Assembly (NCBI RefSeq): GCF_030553055.1
Contig: NZ_CP130713.1
Location: 248,001 to 312,000 of the forward strand
Direction of reading: 5' to 3'
DNA: 64,000 bases
DNA from: Streptomyces sp. XD-27
GTDB taxonomy: Bacteria > Actinomycetota > Actinomycetes > Streptomycetales > Streptomycetaceae
In this document: positions 1-8,696 of the stretch, in pieces
Layout: each line of letters begins with the position of its first letter
Numbering within the stretch: the stretch's first letter is position 1
Notes under the pieces: model-generated
The model's input: only the letters and a program-made list of their open reading frames with translations
Database searches by the model: none
Told to the model about the DNA's origin: nothing
Made by a program: the position numbers and the translations under genes

Positions 1-2
1 AC

Positions 3-344
3 GGCCGGTTCGACCTGGTGGTGGAGACCGCGGGCGCGCCGTCGACGGCCGCGTCCTCGTGCCTGCTGGCGCGCCGGGGCGGCCGGGTGGTGCTCACCGG
101 GATGTTCACCCCCGGCGCCACCGGCATCGACCCGGTGCACCTCAGCCTGAGCCAGCTGGAGATCCGCAGCGTCTTCGGCGCGCCGTCGTCGGCCTGGTCG
201 GACGCGGTCCGCGCGTTCGGCCTGGGGCTGCTCGACCCGGCGCCGCTGATCACCCACGAGTTTCCGCTGGAGCAGTTCGGGGAGGCCATCGCGCTGGTCG
301 GCGGCGGCGACCCGACGACCGGGAAGGTGCTGCTGCGTCCCTGA
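3..344 (+). CDS. Zinc-type alcohol/polyol dehydrogenase, C-terminal part (5' end outside window)
   Basis: About 113 residues of the C-terminal end of a medium-chain dehydrogenase are present; the reading frame is already open at the window edge. The stretch GGRVVLTGMF is the typical Rossmann strand after the cofactor helix, and the end (PLEQFGEAIALV, then GKVLLRP) is the usual C-terminus of sorbitol/threonine/zinc alcohol dehydrogenases. Substrate and metal ligands lie in the missing part. It precedes a sugar ABC transporter in the same direction, so a role in oxidising a sugar alcohol or related sugar is a reasonable inference, but a 200 bp gap with an operator-like repeat separates them. 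Confidence 0.75.
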   Translation, partial: GRFDLVVETAGAPSTAASSCLLARRGGRVVLTGMFTPGATGIDPVHLSLSQLEIRSVFGAPSSAWSDAVRAFGLGLLDPAPLITHEFPLEQFGEAIALVGGGDPTTGKVLLRP

Positions 345-508
345 CATGTCCGGCGGCCCGGCCACGCCCCCGTGGCGTCGATCTGGTCGAACCGCCTCCG
401 TCCACAGGCTTGCATGTTGAGCGATTACGTCTGATGCTGCTGCTTCTTGTTGCCTTCCGTTCGGAGTCGCCGCATGAATGCCGAGAGCTTGCCAACAAAA
501 CTCTTCAT

Positions 509-524
509 GTCCGAAATACCGGAC
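509..524. promoter_or_regulatory. Inverted repeat, candidate operator of the sugar-transport operon
   Basis: GTCCG and CGGAC arms flank the A/T-rich spacer AAATAC, about 20 bp upstream of the GTG at 545. The surrounding 420-520 region is clearly less G+C rich than its neighbours, as expected for a promoter. The layout resembles IclR- or GntR-type operators of streptomycete sugar operons, but no regulator gene lies in the window to assign it to. Confidence 0.4.
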
Positions 525-544
525 GCATAGCACGGAGGAGCCCC

Positions 545-1513
545 GTGACCGCCCCTTCCCTACCGCGCCGACCCGGTGTCGACGCCCTCGCCCGCATCGG
601 CCATACGGTGCGGGCCGCCGACCCGGCCGACGCCTCACCGCACGCGTTCCCCGACGGCGGCACCTGGCGCACCGAGATCCCCTCGGTGGAGGGCCCGGAG
701 GCCCTGGCCGTCGTCCTCAAGGAGAGCTCCCGGCTGGAGGTGCCCGTCCACCGGATCAGCCAGGGCAGCGGCGTCTGGATGCTCACCGACGACGAGATCA
801 TCGAGATGGTCGGGTCCTGCGCCGAGCGGGACATCGAGCTGTGCCTGTTCACCGGGCCGCGCGGCACCTGGGACATCGGCGCCTCCACCCGGACCGACTC
901 CGGCGGCGCGGGGCTGCGCGCCCGCGGTCACGACGCGCTCGCCGGCTGCGTCGAGGACGCCCTGCGGGCCACGGCGCTGGGGGTGCGCTGCCTGCTCGTC
1001 GCCGACGAGGGCGTGCTGTGGACGCTGCACCGGATGCGCACGGCCGGGCTGCTGCCCGCCGACACCACCTTCAAGCTGTCCGCGCTCACCGGGCCGGTCA
1101 ACCCCGCCTCGTACGCCGTGTACGAGCGGCTCGGCGCGGACTCCCTCAACGTGCCCTCGGATCTGACGCCGGCCCATCTCACCGAGATCCGCCGGGTCAG
1201 CGGCGCCCCGATGGACATCTACGTCGAGGCGCCCGACGACCTCGGCGGTTACATCCGGATGTACGAGGCCGCCGAGCTGATCCGGCGCGGCGCCCCGCTC
1301 TACCTCAAGTTCGGCCTGAGCCGCTCCCCCGGCATCTATCCGTACGGCGCGCAGCTGCGCGACACGGCCCTGGCGACCGCCCGTGAGCGGGTCAGGCGGG
1401 GCCGCCTCGTCCTTGACCTGCTGGCCCGGCACGGCGCGGATGGCGGGATGTCGCCGCTCGGCTCGCGGCAGCCCGGCGAACTCCGGCGTTTCCCCGTCCC
1501 CGAAGAGGACTGA
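545..1513 (+). CDS. TIM-barrel-like protein of unknown function (U32-peptidase-like), first gene of the sugar ABC operon
   Basis: 322 residues. The GTG at 545 is chosen because a GGAGGAG ribosome site sits a few bases upstream; the frame stays open further upstream but reads as antisense-like arginine/proline filler. No signal peptide or membrane segment is visible, so it is cytosolic. Repeated strand-helix units and phrases such as [25 protein letters not shown] and [15 protein letters not shown] suggest a TIM barrel; the pattern reminds me of the U32/YegQ peptidase-like group, but I cannot point to catalytic residues. Its stop codon is 3 bp from the start of the sugar-binding lipoprotein, so it is almost certainly co-transcribed with the transporter and probably acts on the imported substrate. 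Confidence 0.7.
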   Translation: MTAPSLPRRPGVDALARIGHTVRAADPADASPHAFPDGGTWRTEIPSVEGPEALAVVLKESSRLEVPVHRISQGSGVWMLTDDEIIEMVGSCAERDIELCLFTGPRGTWDIGASTRTDSGGAGLRARGHDALAGCVEDALRATALGVRCLLVADEGVLWTLHRMRTAGLLPADTTFKLSALTGPVNPASYAVYERLGADSLNVPSDLTPAHLTEIRRVSGAPMDIYVEAPDDLGGYIRMYEAAELIRRGAPLYLKFGLSRSPGIYPYGAQLRDTALATARERVRRGRLVLDLLARHGADGGMSPLGSRQPGELRRFPVPEED

Positions 1514-1516
1514 CCT

Positions 1517-2629
1517 ATGCGCACCAGAACCACGTGTACCGCGGCCGTGCTCGCCGCGCTGCTCACCGTCTCGCTCACCGCCTGCGGCCAGGAGGCCCGG
1601 GGCGGCAGCCGCTACAAGCCCCCGGCGGGCAAGGGCGGCACCATCGGCCTCGCCATGCCCACCAAGGCCTCGGAGCGGTGGGTGAACGACGGCAGGAACA
1701 TGGCCGAGCAGTTCCGGAAGGCCGGATACGAGACCGACCTGCAGTACGGCGACGACAAGGTCGAGAACCAGGTCGCCCAGATAGAGAACATGATCACCAA
1801 GGGTCGCCGGCTGCTGGTGGTCGCCGCGATCGACGGCTCCGCGCTCACCGGAGTGCTCAAGCGCGCGCACGACGCGGGCATCCCGGTGATCAGCTACGAC
1901 CGCCTCATCCTGGGCACGCCGTACGTCGACTACTACGCGTCCTTCGACAACGAGCGGGTCGGCGAGCTCCAGGCCACGTACATCGTCGACAAGCTCAAGC
2001 TCGGCAAGCCGGACAAGAGCGCCGACGACAAGCACAACATCGAGCTGTTCGCGGGCTCCCCGGACGACAACAACACCAAGTACTTCTTCAACGGCGCCAT
2101 GAAGGTGCTGCGGCCGTACCTCGACAGCGGTCAGCTGGTCGTCCGCAGCAAGCAGACGAGCATGAACCAGGTCACCACGCTGCGCTGGGACGGCGGCACC
2201 GCCCAGAAGCGCATGGACGACCTGATCAGCAAGAGCTACGGCGACGCGCGGGTGGACGCGGTCCTGTCCCCGTACGACGGGATCTCCATCGGCATCCTCT
2301 CGGCGCTCAAGAGCGCCGGTTACGGCTCCGAGAGCCAGCCGCTGCCGGTCGTCACCGGGCAGGACGCGGAGCTGGCCTCGGTGAAGTCGATCATCCGGGG
2401 CGAGCAGACCCAGACGGTCTTCAAGGACACCCGCAAGCTCGCAGCCCAGGCGGTGCAGATGGGCGACGCCGTACTCAACGACAAGAAGCCCAGGGTCAAC
2501 AACACCGAGGACTACGACAACGGCAAGAAGACCGTGCCGTCCTACCTGCTGAACCCGGTCAGCGTCGACAAGTCGAACACCGATCTCCTCGTCCGCGAGG
2601 GGTACTTCACGGCGGGGCAGCTCAAGTGA
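1517..2629 (+). CDS. chvE: Monosaccharide ABC transporter substrate-binding lipoprotein (ChvE/XylF family)
   Basis: 370 residues. The N-terminus is a lipoprotein signal: a basic start, a hydrophobic core and the lipobox LTAC with Cys23 as lipidation site, so the mature protein is anchored outside the membrane. The remainder is a periplasmic-binding-protein type I fold: [12 protein letters not shown] opens the first lobe, followed by [29 protein letters not shown] and the hinge/second-lobe phrase [14 protein letters not shown]. This is the ChvE-type multiple-monosaccharide binder (xylose, galactose, arabinose or glucose in known members); the actual sugar cannot be read from sequence. The stop overlaps the GTG of the ATPase gene by 4 bp (GTGA), indicating translational coupling. 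Confidence 0.9.
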   Translation: MRTRTTCTAAVLAALLTVSLTACGQEARGGSRYKPPAGKGGTIGLAMPTKASERWVNDGRNMAEQFRKAGYETDLQYGDDKVENQVAQIENMITKGRRLLVVAAIDGSALTGVLKRAHDAGIPVISYDRLILGTPYVDYYASFDNERVGELQATYIVDKLKLGKPDKSADDKHNIELFAGSPDDNNTKYFFNGAMKVLRPYLDSGQLVVRSKQTSMNQVTTLRWDGGTAQKRMDDLISKSYGDARVDAVLSPYDGISIGILSALKSAGYGSESQPLPVVTGQDAELASVKSIIRGEQTQTVFKDTRKLAAQAVQMGDAVLNDKKPRVNNTEDYDNGKKTVPSYLLNPVSVDKSNTDLLVREGYFTAGQLK

Positions 2630-4182
2630 CCCGGCCGATACTGGAGATGCGCGGCATCACCAAGACGTTCCCCGGCGTCAAGGCGCTCTCCGAGGTGAAC
2701 CTGACGGTGCGGCCCGGGGAGATCCACGCGATCTGCGGCGAGAACGGCGCGGGCAAGTCGACGCTGATGAAGGTGGTCAGCGGGGTCCATCCGCACGGCT
2801 CCTACGAGGGCGAGATCCTCTTCGAGGGCGAGCCCGTGGCGTTCAAGGACATCCGGGCCAGCGAGCGGCACGGCATCGTCATCATCCATCAGGAGCTGGC
2901 GCTCAGCCCGTACCTGTCCATCGCGGAGAACATCTTCCTCGGCAACGAGCAGACCTCACGCGGGTTCATCGACTGGGACGCGACGCTGGGCAAGGCGAGC
3001 GCGCTGCTCAAGCGGGTGGGGCTGCGGGAGAACCCCCAGACTCCGGTCACCGACATCGGCGTCGGCAAGCAGCAGCTGGTGGAGATCGCCAAGGCCCTGT
3101 CGAAGGAGGTGAAGCTGCTCATCCTCGACGAGCCGACCGCCGCGCTCAACGACGAGGACAGCGCGAAGCTGCTGGAGCTGATCCTGGAGCTGCGCGAGCA
3201 GGGCATCGCGAGCATCATCATCTCCCACAAGCTGGGCGAGATCCGCGCCATCGCGGACTCGGTGACGATCCTGCGGGACGGGCGGACGATCGAGACGCTG
3301 GCGGTCCGCGAGACCCCGGACTCCGAACCCCTGCTGCACGAGGACCGGATCATCAGCGGCATGGTCGGCCGCGACCTCGACCACCGCTTCCCCGAGCGCA
3401 CCCGCTACGAGGGCGCGGACGCGGACGAGATCGCCCTGGCGGTGCGGGGCTGGACGGTCCGGCACCCCGTCGACCACCAGCGCACGGTCGTCGACGACGT
3501 GTCCCTGACCGTGCGGCGCGGCGAGATCGTCGGGATCGCGGGCCTGATGGGAGCGGGCCGCACCGAGCTGGCGATGTCCGTCTTCGGGCGCAGTTACGGC
3601 AGCTACGTCGCGGGGACGGTGGAGATCGGCGGCGTCGAGGTGGCCACCAGGACCGTGCCCGCGGCGGTGGCGGCCGGACTCGCGTACGTCACCGAGGACC
3701 GCAAGCGGTACGGCCTGAACCTCATCGACGACATCAACCGCAACATCTCGCTGGCGTCGCTGCCGGGCATGCGGCGCCGCGGGTTCGTCGACGAGCACCA
3801 CGAGCGCAGTGTCGCCGAGCGCTACCGCACCACCATGAACATCAAGGCCCCCACGGTCTTCGAGCAGGTGGGGCGGCTGTCCGGCGGCAACCAGCAGAAG
3901 GTCGTGCTCAGCAAGTGGATCCACGCCGATCCCGAGGTGCTGATCCTGGACGAGCCGACCCGCGGCATCGACGTCGGCGCCAAGTACGAGATCTACAACG
4001 TCATCGACCGGCTCGCGGCCCAGGGCAAGTCGGTGCTCTTCATCTCCTCCGAACTTCCGGAGCTGCTGGGGATGTGCGACCGGATCTACACGATGGCCGA
4101 GGGCCGGCTCACCGGTGAGGTAGCCCGCGCGGAGGCCACCCAGGAAGTCCTGATGCGCCACATGACCATGAACAGAAGCTGA
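2626..4182 (+). CDS. gguA: Sugar ABC transporter ATP-binding protein with two NBDs (GguA/MmsA type)
   Basis: 518 residues with two nucleotide-binding domains, the normal arrangement in CUT2 sugar importers. The first has an intact Walker A (GENGAGKST, about residues 36-44), Walker B LLILDEPT and a weak signature (VGKQQLVEI). The second has the usual degenerate Walker A (GLMGAGRTE), a full signature LSGGNQQKV and [11 protein letters not shown]. The GTG at 2626 overlaps the chvE stop, which settles the start. It works at the inner membrane face with the permease at 4192 and the lipoprotein at 1517 to import a monosaccharide. Confidence 0.93.
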   Translation: MTRPILEMRGITKTFPGVKALSEVNLTVRPGEIHAICGENGAGKSTLMKVVSGVHPHGSYEGEILFEGEPVAFKDIRASERHGIVIIHQELALSPYLSIAENIFLGNEQTSRGFIDWDATLGKASALLKRVGLRENPQTPVTDIGVGKQQLVEIAKALSKEVKLLILDEPTAALNDEDSAKLLELILELREQGIASIIISHKLGEIRAIADSVTILRDGRTIETLAVRETPDSEPLLHEDRIISGMVGRDLDHRFPERTRYEGADADEIALAVRGWTVRHPVDHQRTVVDDVSLTVRRGEIVGIAGLMGAGRTELAMSVFGRSYGSYVAGTVEIGGVEVATRTVPAAVAAGLAYVTEDRKRYGLNLIDDINRNISLASLPGMRRRGFVDEHHERSVAERYRTTMNIKAPTVFEQVGRLSGGNQQKVVLSKWIHADPEVLILDEPTRGIDVGAKYEIYNVIDRLAAQGKSVLFISSELPELLGMCDRIYTMAEGRLTGEVARAEATQEVLMRHMTMNRS

Positions 4183-4191
4183 GGCACCGCC

Positions 4192-5421
4192 ATGACCACC
4201 ACGTCCGCTCCCCCGCAAGAGCCCTCGCCCGCGAAGGCCGCCCCGCCGTCGGCCGTCGCGCTGCTGACGCGGCTCGTGCGCTCCAACATGCGCCAGTACG
4301 GCATGCTCGTCGCGCTGGCCTTCATCGTCGTGCTGTTCCAGATCTGGACCGACGGCACGCTGCTGCTGCCGAACAACGTCTCCAACCTGATCCAGCAGAA
4401 CGGCTACATCCTCATCCTGGCCATGGGCATGATGATCGTCATCATCGCCGGCCACATCGACCTGTCGGTCGGGTCACTGGCCGCGTTCGTCGGCGCCATG
4501 GCGGCGGTGATGATGGTCAAACACGACATGCCGTGGGTCCTCGCGCTGGTCCTGTCGCTGCTGATCGGCGCGGTCGCGGGCGCCTGGCAGGGCTTCTTCA
4601 TCGCCTACCTCGGCATCCCGTCGTTCATCGTGACCCTGGCCGGGATGCTGCTCTTCCGCGGCCTGACGCAGATCGTGCTGGAGGGCCAGTCGCTGGCCCC
4701 CTTCCCGGAGGGCTTCCAGGACATCGCCCAGGGCTTCATCCCGGAGATGGGCCCGTACACCCAGTACCACAACCCCACCCTCGTCCTCGGCCTGGTCACC
4801 GTCGCCTTCCTGCTGCTGCGCGAATGGCGCGACCGCAAGCGGCAGCTGGCGCACGAGCTGGACGTGCTGCCGACCAGCGTGTGGGCGGCCAAGTGCGTGG
4901 CGATCACGGCGGCCGTGGTCGCGTTCACGCTGACCCTGGCGAGCTTCCACGGCGTGCCCGTGGTGATGCTCATCATGTGCGTGCTGCTGATCGGCCTCGG
5001 CTATGTGATGCGCAACGCGGTCGTCGGACGGCACGTGTACGCGCTGGGCGGCAACAAGGCCGCGGCGAAGCTGTCGGGCGTCAAGGACCAGCGGGTCACC
5101 TTCCTGGTCTTCGTCAACATGGGCGTGCTGGCGGCGCTCGCGGGCTGCGTGTACGCGGCGCGGCTGAACGCGGGCACCCCGCAGGCGGGCCTGAACTTCG
5201 AGCTGGAGGCGATCGCGGCCTCCTTCATCGGCGGCGCGTCGATGAGCGGCGGCGTCGGCACGGTGATGGGCGCCGTGATCGGCGGCCTGGTGCTCGGCGT
5301 CCTCAACAACGGCATGTCGCTGGTCGGCATCGGCACCGACTACCAGCAGGTCATCAAGGGCCTGGTGCTGCTCGCCGCGGTCGGGTTCGACGTCTGGAAC
5401 AAGCGCAAGGTCGGCCGCTGA
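4192..5421 (+). CDS. gguB: Sugar ABC transporter permease (GguB/MmsB type)
   Basis: 409 residues with about ten hydrophobic segments after a cytoplasmic leader of about 35 residues rich in proline and alanine. The diagnostic CUT2 permease phrase GHIDLSVGSLAAF is present near residues 86-98 and GGASMSGGVGTVMGA near the end. The long central loop with the phrase EWRDRKRQ is typical for the GguB/MmsB subgroup and makes it longer than RbsC-like permeases. It starts 9 bp after the ATPase stop and ends the operon; a strong stem-loop follows at 5512. Confidence 0.92.
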   Translation: MTTTSAPPQEPSPAKAAPPSAVALLTRLVRSNMRQYGMLVALAFIVVLFQIWTDGTLLLPNNVSNLIQQNGYILILAMGMMIVIIAGHIDLSVGSLAAFVGAMAAVMMVKHDMPWVLALVLSLLIGAVAGAWQGFFIAYLGIPSFIVTLAGMLLFRGLTQIVLEGQSLAPFPEGFQDIAQGFIPEMGPYTQYHNPTLVLGLVTVAFLLLREWRDRKRQLAHELDVLPTSVWAAKCVAITAAVVAFTLTLASFHGVPVVMLIMCVLLIGLGYVMRNAVVGRHVYALGGNKAAAKLSGVKDQRVTFLVFVNMGVLAALAGCVYAARLNAGTPQAGLNFELEAIAASFIGGASMSGGVGTVMGAVIGGLVLGVLNNGMSLVGIGTDYQQVIKGLVLLAAVGFDVWNKRKVGR

Positions 5422-5511
5422 CCCCTCCGATCTCCCTCTCTTCTCCGCATCGTTCTCGGCCCGCCGTGCCCGGCGGATCGCAACGCCTGCGGCGCGTATT
5501 CCCCTGCCCCT

Positions 5512-5538
5512 CCCCCTACGCCCTGGGGGCGTGGGGGG
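5512..5538. terminator. Stem-loop terminator after the sugar operon
   Basis: A 12-bp G+C-rich stem (CCCCCTACGCCC paired with GGGCGTGGGGG, one T-G wobble) with a 3-base loop lies between the convergent gguB and the small minus-strand gene at 5542. It is followed by only a few T residues, as is common in streptomycete intrinsic terminators, and could serve both strands. Confidence 0.6.
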
Positions 5539-5541
5539 CTT

Positions 5542-5769
5542 TCAACTCGGCCGTGCGACCCGGCGGTCGGCGGCGCGCGGGCAGGCGGGGCAGACGCCGC
5601 GGACCCTGATCGCCGAGGACGGTGACGCGTGGTCCTCGGCGGACACCACCACGGCGAGGTGCGCGTTGCATGCCGCGCAGCGCCGGAAGCCGGGATTCCA
5701 GTCGTTGACCGCCGCGTCCCTGACCCTGTCGAGCGTGGCGGTGATGTCGTCGTCGTCCATGGCGCACAT
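5542..5769 (-). CDS. Small zinc-ribbon-like protein, unknown function
   Basis: About 75 residues beginning MCAMDDDD or, three codons later, MDDDD; an AGGACAGGA ribosome site fits either ATG. The protein has an acidic start, an N-terminal helix and two Cys-x-x-Cys pairs (RCAAC and VCPAC) some 30 residues apart, which is the spacing of a zinc ribbon. I do not recognise the family. It reads toward the sugar transporter from the other strand and away from the prenyl synthase. Third-position G/C is high, supporting real coding, but the short length leaves doubt. Confidence 0.5.
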   Translation of the reverse strand: MCAMDDDDITATLDRVRDAAVNDWNPGFRRCAACNAHLAVVVSAEDHASPSSAIRVRGVCPACPRAADRRVARPS

Positions 5770-5963
5770 GTCCTGTCCTGACGGAGTACTCGGCGATGCG
5801 TCATACCCGCCGATGGGCGACGTGCAACTCAGCACATGCGTACGCCGCACGGGTCAGCGGCCGGTCCGCGGCGCGCCCGGACCGGTGGATGAGCCCGCCC
5901 TCGCCGGGGTAGATCGCTATGCGAAACCCCTCAAATACATGCAGTGCTCACCTAGGAGGACAG

Positions 5964-6944
5964 ATGGGGTCACACACGGCAGCGCGTCACGTCGCGTGCA
6001 TCATGGACGGCAATGGCCGCTGGGCCCAGCAGCGCGGACTGCCCAGAACACACGGGCACATGGCCGCCGAGACGGCTGTCCACACGGTCGTCAGAACCGC
6101 CCTGGAGGAGGGCGTCCCGTGGTTGACGCTGTTCGCGTTCTCCACGGAGAACTGGTCGCGTCCGCAGGAGGAGGTCGACTGCCTCATGGACACCGGCTGC
6201 CAGTTCCTGCGAAGAAGAGTCCACGACTGGCACCGCGACGGCATCAGGATCCGCGTCCTGGGCGAGAAGAGCCCCCGTATTTCGGAAACGCTGCGCCAGG
6301 AGCTGCACTACGCCGAGCACCTCACGCGGGACAACAGCGCGATGACCCTGACGGTGGCCCTGAACCACGGCGGCCGCGGCGAGATCGTGCGCGCGGCGCG
6401 CACGCTCATCGAAGAGCAGGTGCCGGCCGAGGAGGTGACCGAGGAGAGCTTCGCCCAGCACCTGCAGCACCCCGACCTGCCGGACGTCGACCTCGTCATC
6501 CGCACCTCCGGCGAGCACCGGCTGTCCAACTTCGCGCTGTGGCGGTGCGCCTACGCCGAATTCGTCTTCCCCGAGGTGCTGTGGCCCGACTTCGGCGCGG
6601 AGCACTTCCGGCACGCCCTTGAGCTGTACGCCCAGCGCACCCGCCGCTTCGGAGGGGCCGGGCCCTCCATCCCCGCCCCCGCTCCCCCGAACGGCCGCTG
6701 CCCAGCGGCAGCGGCGTCGGGCTGCCGTCCCTCTCCAGCGTGTTCACCGTGTCCAGCGGCATCGCCACCCGGCTCGGCCTGCATCTGCTCACCGGGCTGT
6801 GCGACACGGCCCGGTACGCCAAGTCCCACTTCGACCGTCCGCACGGGCAGGTCCCGGTGGGCGCCGCGACCGCGCCAGCGCCTCAACCGCGCCCCTGGTG
6901 AAGGGCCTCACCGACGACGGCGTCCGGCGGCGGCCCGGACGTAG
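5964..6944 (+). CDS. Isoprenyl (cis-prenyl diphosphate) transferase, UppS family, with a disrupted C-terminal extension
   Basis: The ATG at 5964 follows a near-perfect TAGGAGGA site. Residues 1-230 form a complete cis-prenyltransferase: IMDGNGRWA with the catalytic Asp15, FAFSTENWSRP, ALNHGGRGEIV, RTSGEHRLSNF and the end ALELYAQRTRRFGG. It adds isopentenyl units with Z geometry to an allylic diphosphate, in the cytosol or at the membrane. As read the frame continues to 6944 in low-quality sequence. From about 6700 another frame (to TGA 6901) has clean streptomycete codon use and reads GLPSLSSVFTVSSG, then RYAKSHFDRPHG. One missing base near 6650-6700 would join it on, giving 312 residues; I do not recognise that tail. 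It lies convergent to the cyclodipeptide genes, so it may supply a cis-prenyl donor there rather than make cell-wall carrier lipid. Confidence 0.85.
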   Translation: MGSHTAARHVACIMDGNGRWAQQRGLPRTHGHMAAETAVHTVVRTALEEGVPWLTLFAFSTENWSRPQEEVDCLMDTGCQFLRRRVHDWHRDGIRIRVLGEKSPRISETLRQELHYAEHLTRDNSAMTLTVALNHGGRGEIVRAARTLIEEQVPAEEVTEESFAQHLQHPDLPDVDLVIRTSGEHRLSNFALWRCAYAEFVFPEVLWPDFGAEHFRHALELYAQRTRRFGGAGPSIPAPAPPNGRCPAAAASGCRPSPACSPCPAASPPGSACICSPGCATRPGTPSPTSTVRTGRSRWAPRPRQRLNRAPGEGPHRRRRPAAART

Positions 6945-7876
6945 CCGGCGGCGAAACCGGCACAGGAGGCCGTGGCGCAGGCCAGGCGTGCGCGCGGGCG
7001 GATGCGGAAGATGTCGTGGCCGGACCGCCGGATCTGCTCCAGGGAGATCTGGCCGAGGCGGACATAGGTGCGGGTCAGCTCGCGGCCGGACGGATGCACC
7101 AGCCGCCACCAGTCGGCCGCCTCGGCGAAGCACCGCCGCGCGCGATCGGTCTCGAACTCCACGAGCTCCCGCAGTCGCGGGGTCATGCGCCGGTCCCGAG
7201 CGGCCTGTTCCACATCGGCGCGGGTCAGGCCGACGTCGCGCAGGTCCTCCAGCGGCAGGTAGAGGCGCCCGTCGGCGAGGTCCTCGCCCAGGTCCCGCAG
7301 GTAGTCGGTGAGCTGGAGCCCGAAGCTCGCGGCGACGGCCCGCCTGTCGGCTTCCTCGTCCCGCGTCCCGAACAAGGCGTTGCCCCAGATCGTGTTCTCC
7401 CCGCAGACCCCGTCGATGTACTCCGCCAGGTCCGCGTACCGGGGATACTCCGTGACCCACAGGTCGGTGCGGATGGTCGTCAGGAACCGGTGGACGGACG
7501 ACTCGGGGATATCCCATGTGCGGGTGAAATGACGGAATGCGAGAGCAAGTTGTCGCCCCATCAGGTCCGCCTTCGTTTTCGGGTCCCGAGGCCATGGATC
7601 ATCGCCCGAGAGGAAGAGGAGGACCTGCTTCATGTAGGCGTCGTACTGGGCACGCCGTTCGGTGGTGGATTTCGTCCGATCGTCGATCAGATTGTCCACG
7701 TACACGGCGAAGGCGAGAATGGCGTCCCAATAGGGGCGTTTCCCGGGCGGCAGCAGGCTGCGCGCGATCGGATAGGCCGCAGGGTTTCCCCGGGACAGGT
7801 ATCGTCCGCAGCAGATGTAGGCGGCGGCGATTCGCCTGTCGTGCAGGCCGGCGGCTGTCAGCTCGCGCGCGTGCAT
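6908..7876 (-). CDS. Phytoene/squalene-synthase-like prenyltransferase, partner of the cyclodipeptide synthase
   Basis: 322 residues from the ATG at 7876, chosen because CAGGAGG lies 5 bp upstream; the longer open frame only overlaps the previous gene. It has both aspartate-rich motifs of the trans-isoprenyl head-to-head family: DNLIDD (61-66) and the DYLRDLGED segment (191-199), followed by GRLYLPLEDL. Carotenoid and hopanoid partner genes are absent. Instead it overlaps the end of a cyclodipeptide synthase by 19 bp. In known streptomycete clusters (drimentine, streptoazine and griseocazine types) members of this family attach dimethylallyl, geranyl or farnesyl groups to indole diketopiperazines, and that is the inferred role here. 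Squalene or phytoene formation is the less likely alternative. Confidence 0.88.
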   Translation of the reverse strand: MHARELTAAGLHDRRIAAAYICCGRYLSRGNPAAYPIARSLLPPGKRPYWDAILAFAVYVDNLIDDRTKSTTERRAQYDAYMKQVLLFLSGDDPWPRDPKTKADLMGRQLALAFRHFTRTWDIPESSVHRFLTTIRTDLWVTEYPRYADLAEYIDGVCGENTIWGNALFGTRDEEADRRAVAASFGLQLTDYLRDLGEDLADGRLYLPLEDLRDVGLTRADVEQAARDRRMTPRLRELVEFETDRARRCFAEAADWWRLVHPSGRELTRTYVRLGQISLEQIRRSGHDIFRIRPRARLACATASCAGFAAGYVRAAAGRRRR

Positions 7877-8652
7877 GCGCCCTCCTGGAATGGGGAGTCC
7901 GGTCGTGCGGGATGGTGAGCCGGGCGGATGACCGCGTACCCCTGCCGCGGGGAGGGGGCGAGGTCCGTATTCCTGGAGAACAGGATGTCGGCGAGCGGGA
8001 TCGGTTTGTGATAGAAGCACAGCGAGGACGGCACACCGAATAACTCGGCGGAACCGAGGAAGAAGGGCAGCTCGGCCAGTGGGTAGCGTGTTCCCGCCCG
8101 GACCTGGTCCTCCGTCGGTGCGGCGCCGTCGAGGTACTTTGCGAGCGCGAGGCGGCTCATGCGCAGGCAGGCGCGCCGGATCTCGCCGTCCCGGTGCAGC
8201 GCCGCTTCGGCGCGTTCACGCAGAGTGCGGTAGACCGGGTCGCCCATCAGCTCCGACAGCAGGTGGACATGGGTGGCGCCGGTGGCGGGAATGCGCGCCG
8301 TGTCCAGCGCCCGCGCCACCCGATTGCGCACGGCGTTGGTCTCCTGGCGGGATTTGCGCTCCGCGTACTCGGGAGAACGCCCCAGCACCAGCAGGTTCTC
8401 CCGGAGCGCCGCGTCAGGAATGATGACGTCGACCCGATGGAATCTGGCATGACTCCAGCGCAGCAGACTCCTGAGTAGTTTGACGCTGAAATAGCTGTTG
8501 CCGTGGCTGATCCCCACGACGATATGCCGCCCTTCTTCGCAGACCCGGCGGCAGTTGTCGGTGATCGGACTGACGGAGAAACCTCCCGGCAGGTCGGCGG
8601 ATACGGCCTCGACGGGGGTGTCGGGAGGTCGTTCGCTGCGATCTTCGCGCAT
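7858..8652 (-). CDS. tRNA-dependent cyclodipeptide synthase (NYH subfamily)
   Basis: 264 residues from the second of two adjacent ATGs (8652; the first at 8655 lies too close to the AAAGGAG site). It is close in pattern to AlbC: GISHGNSYFS contains the acyl-accepting Ser49 and Asn52; RYPLAE supplies Tyr190 and Glu194; VPSSLCFYH supplies Tyr214-His215. Asn plus Tyr-His places it in the NYH subfamily. The enzyme takes two aminoacyl-tRNAs and makes a cyclic dipeptide without ATP. Substrate residues cannot be assigned safely, though the prenyltransferase partner suggests a tryptophan-containing product. The N-terminal 40 residues are longer than in AlbC. It is first in a two-gene operon. Confidence 0.93.
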   Translation of the reverse strand: MREDRSERPPDTPVEAVSADLPGGFSVSPITDNCRRVCEEGRHIVVGISHGNSYFSVKLLRSLLRWSHARFHRVDVIIPDAALRENLLVLGRSPEYAERKSRQETNAVRNRVARALDTARIPATGATHVHLLSELMGDPVYRTLRERAEAALHRDGEIRRACLRMSRLALAKYLDGAAPTEDQVRAGTRYPLAELPFFLGSAELFGVPSSLCFYHKPIPLADILFSRNTDLAPSPRQGYAVIRPAHHPARPDSPFQEGACTRAS

Positions 8653-8660
8653 CATGCTCC

Positions 8661-8696
8661 TTTGGGGCGCAGACCTCTGCGGAGGCGCCCCCAAAA
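8661..8696 (-). promoter_or_regulatory. Hairpin abutting the ribosome site of the cyclodipeptide synthase
   Basis: On the minus strand, TTTTGGGGGCGC pairs with GCGCCCCAAA (10 pairs with one bulged G), and the AAA of the second arm runs straight into the AAAGGAG ribosome site at 8657-8663. A smaller CCTC/GAGG pairing lies in the loop. It could tune initiation or be the 3' end of an attenuator; it could also be chance in such G+C-rich DNA. Confidence 0.4.

Noticed and set aside
5964..6655. UppS-like gene as the housekeeping undecaprenyl diphosphate synthase
   Set aside because: The sequence cannot exclude it, but its place beside cyclodipeptide prenylation genes and the unusual tail favour a specialised paralogue.
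6908..7876. Squalene or phytoene synthase of a carotenoid or hopanoid cluster
   Set aside because: No desaturase, cyclase or second hpn gene is near; the gene overlaps a cyclodipeptide synthase.
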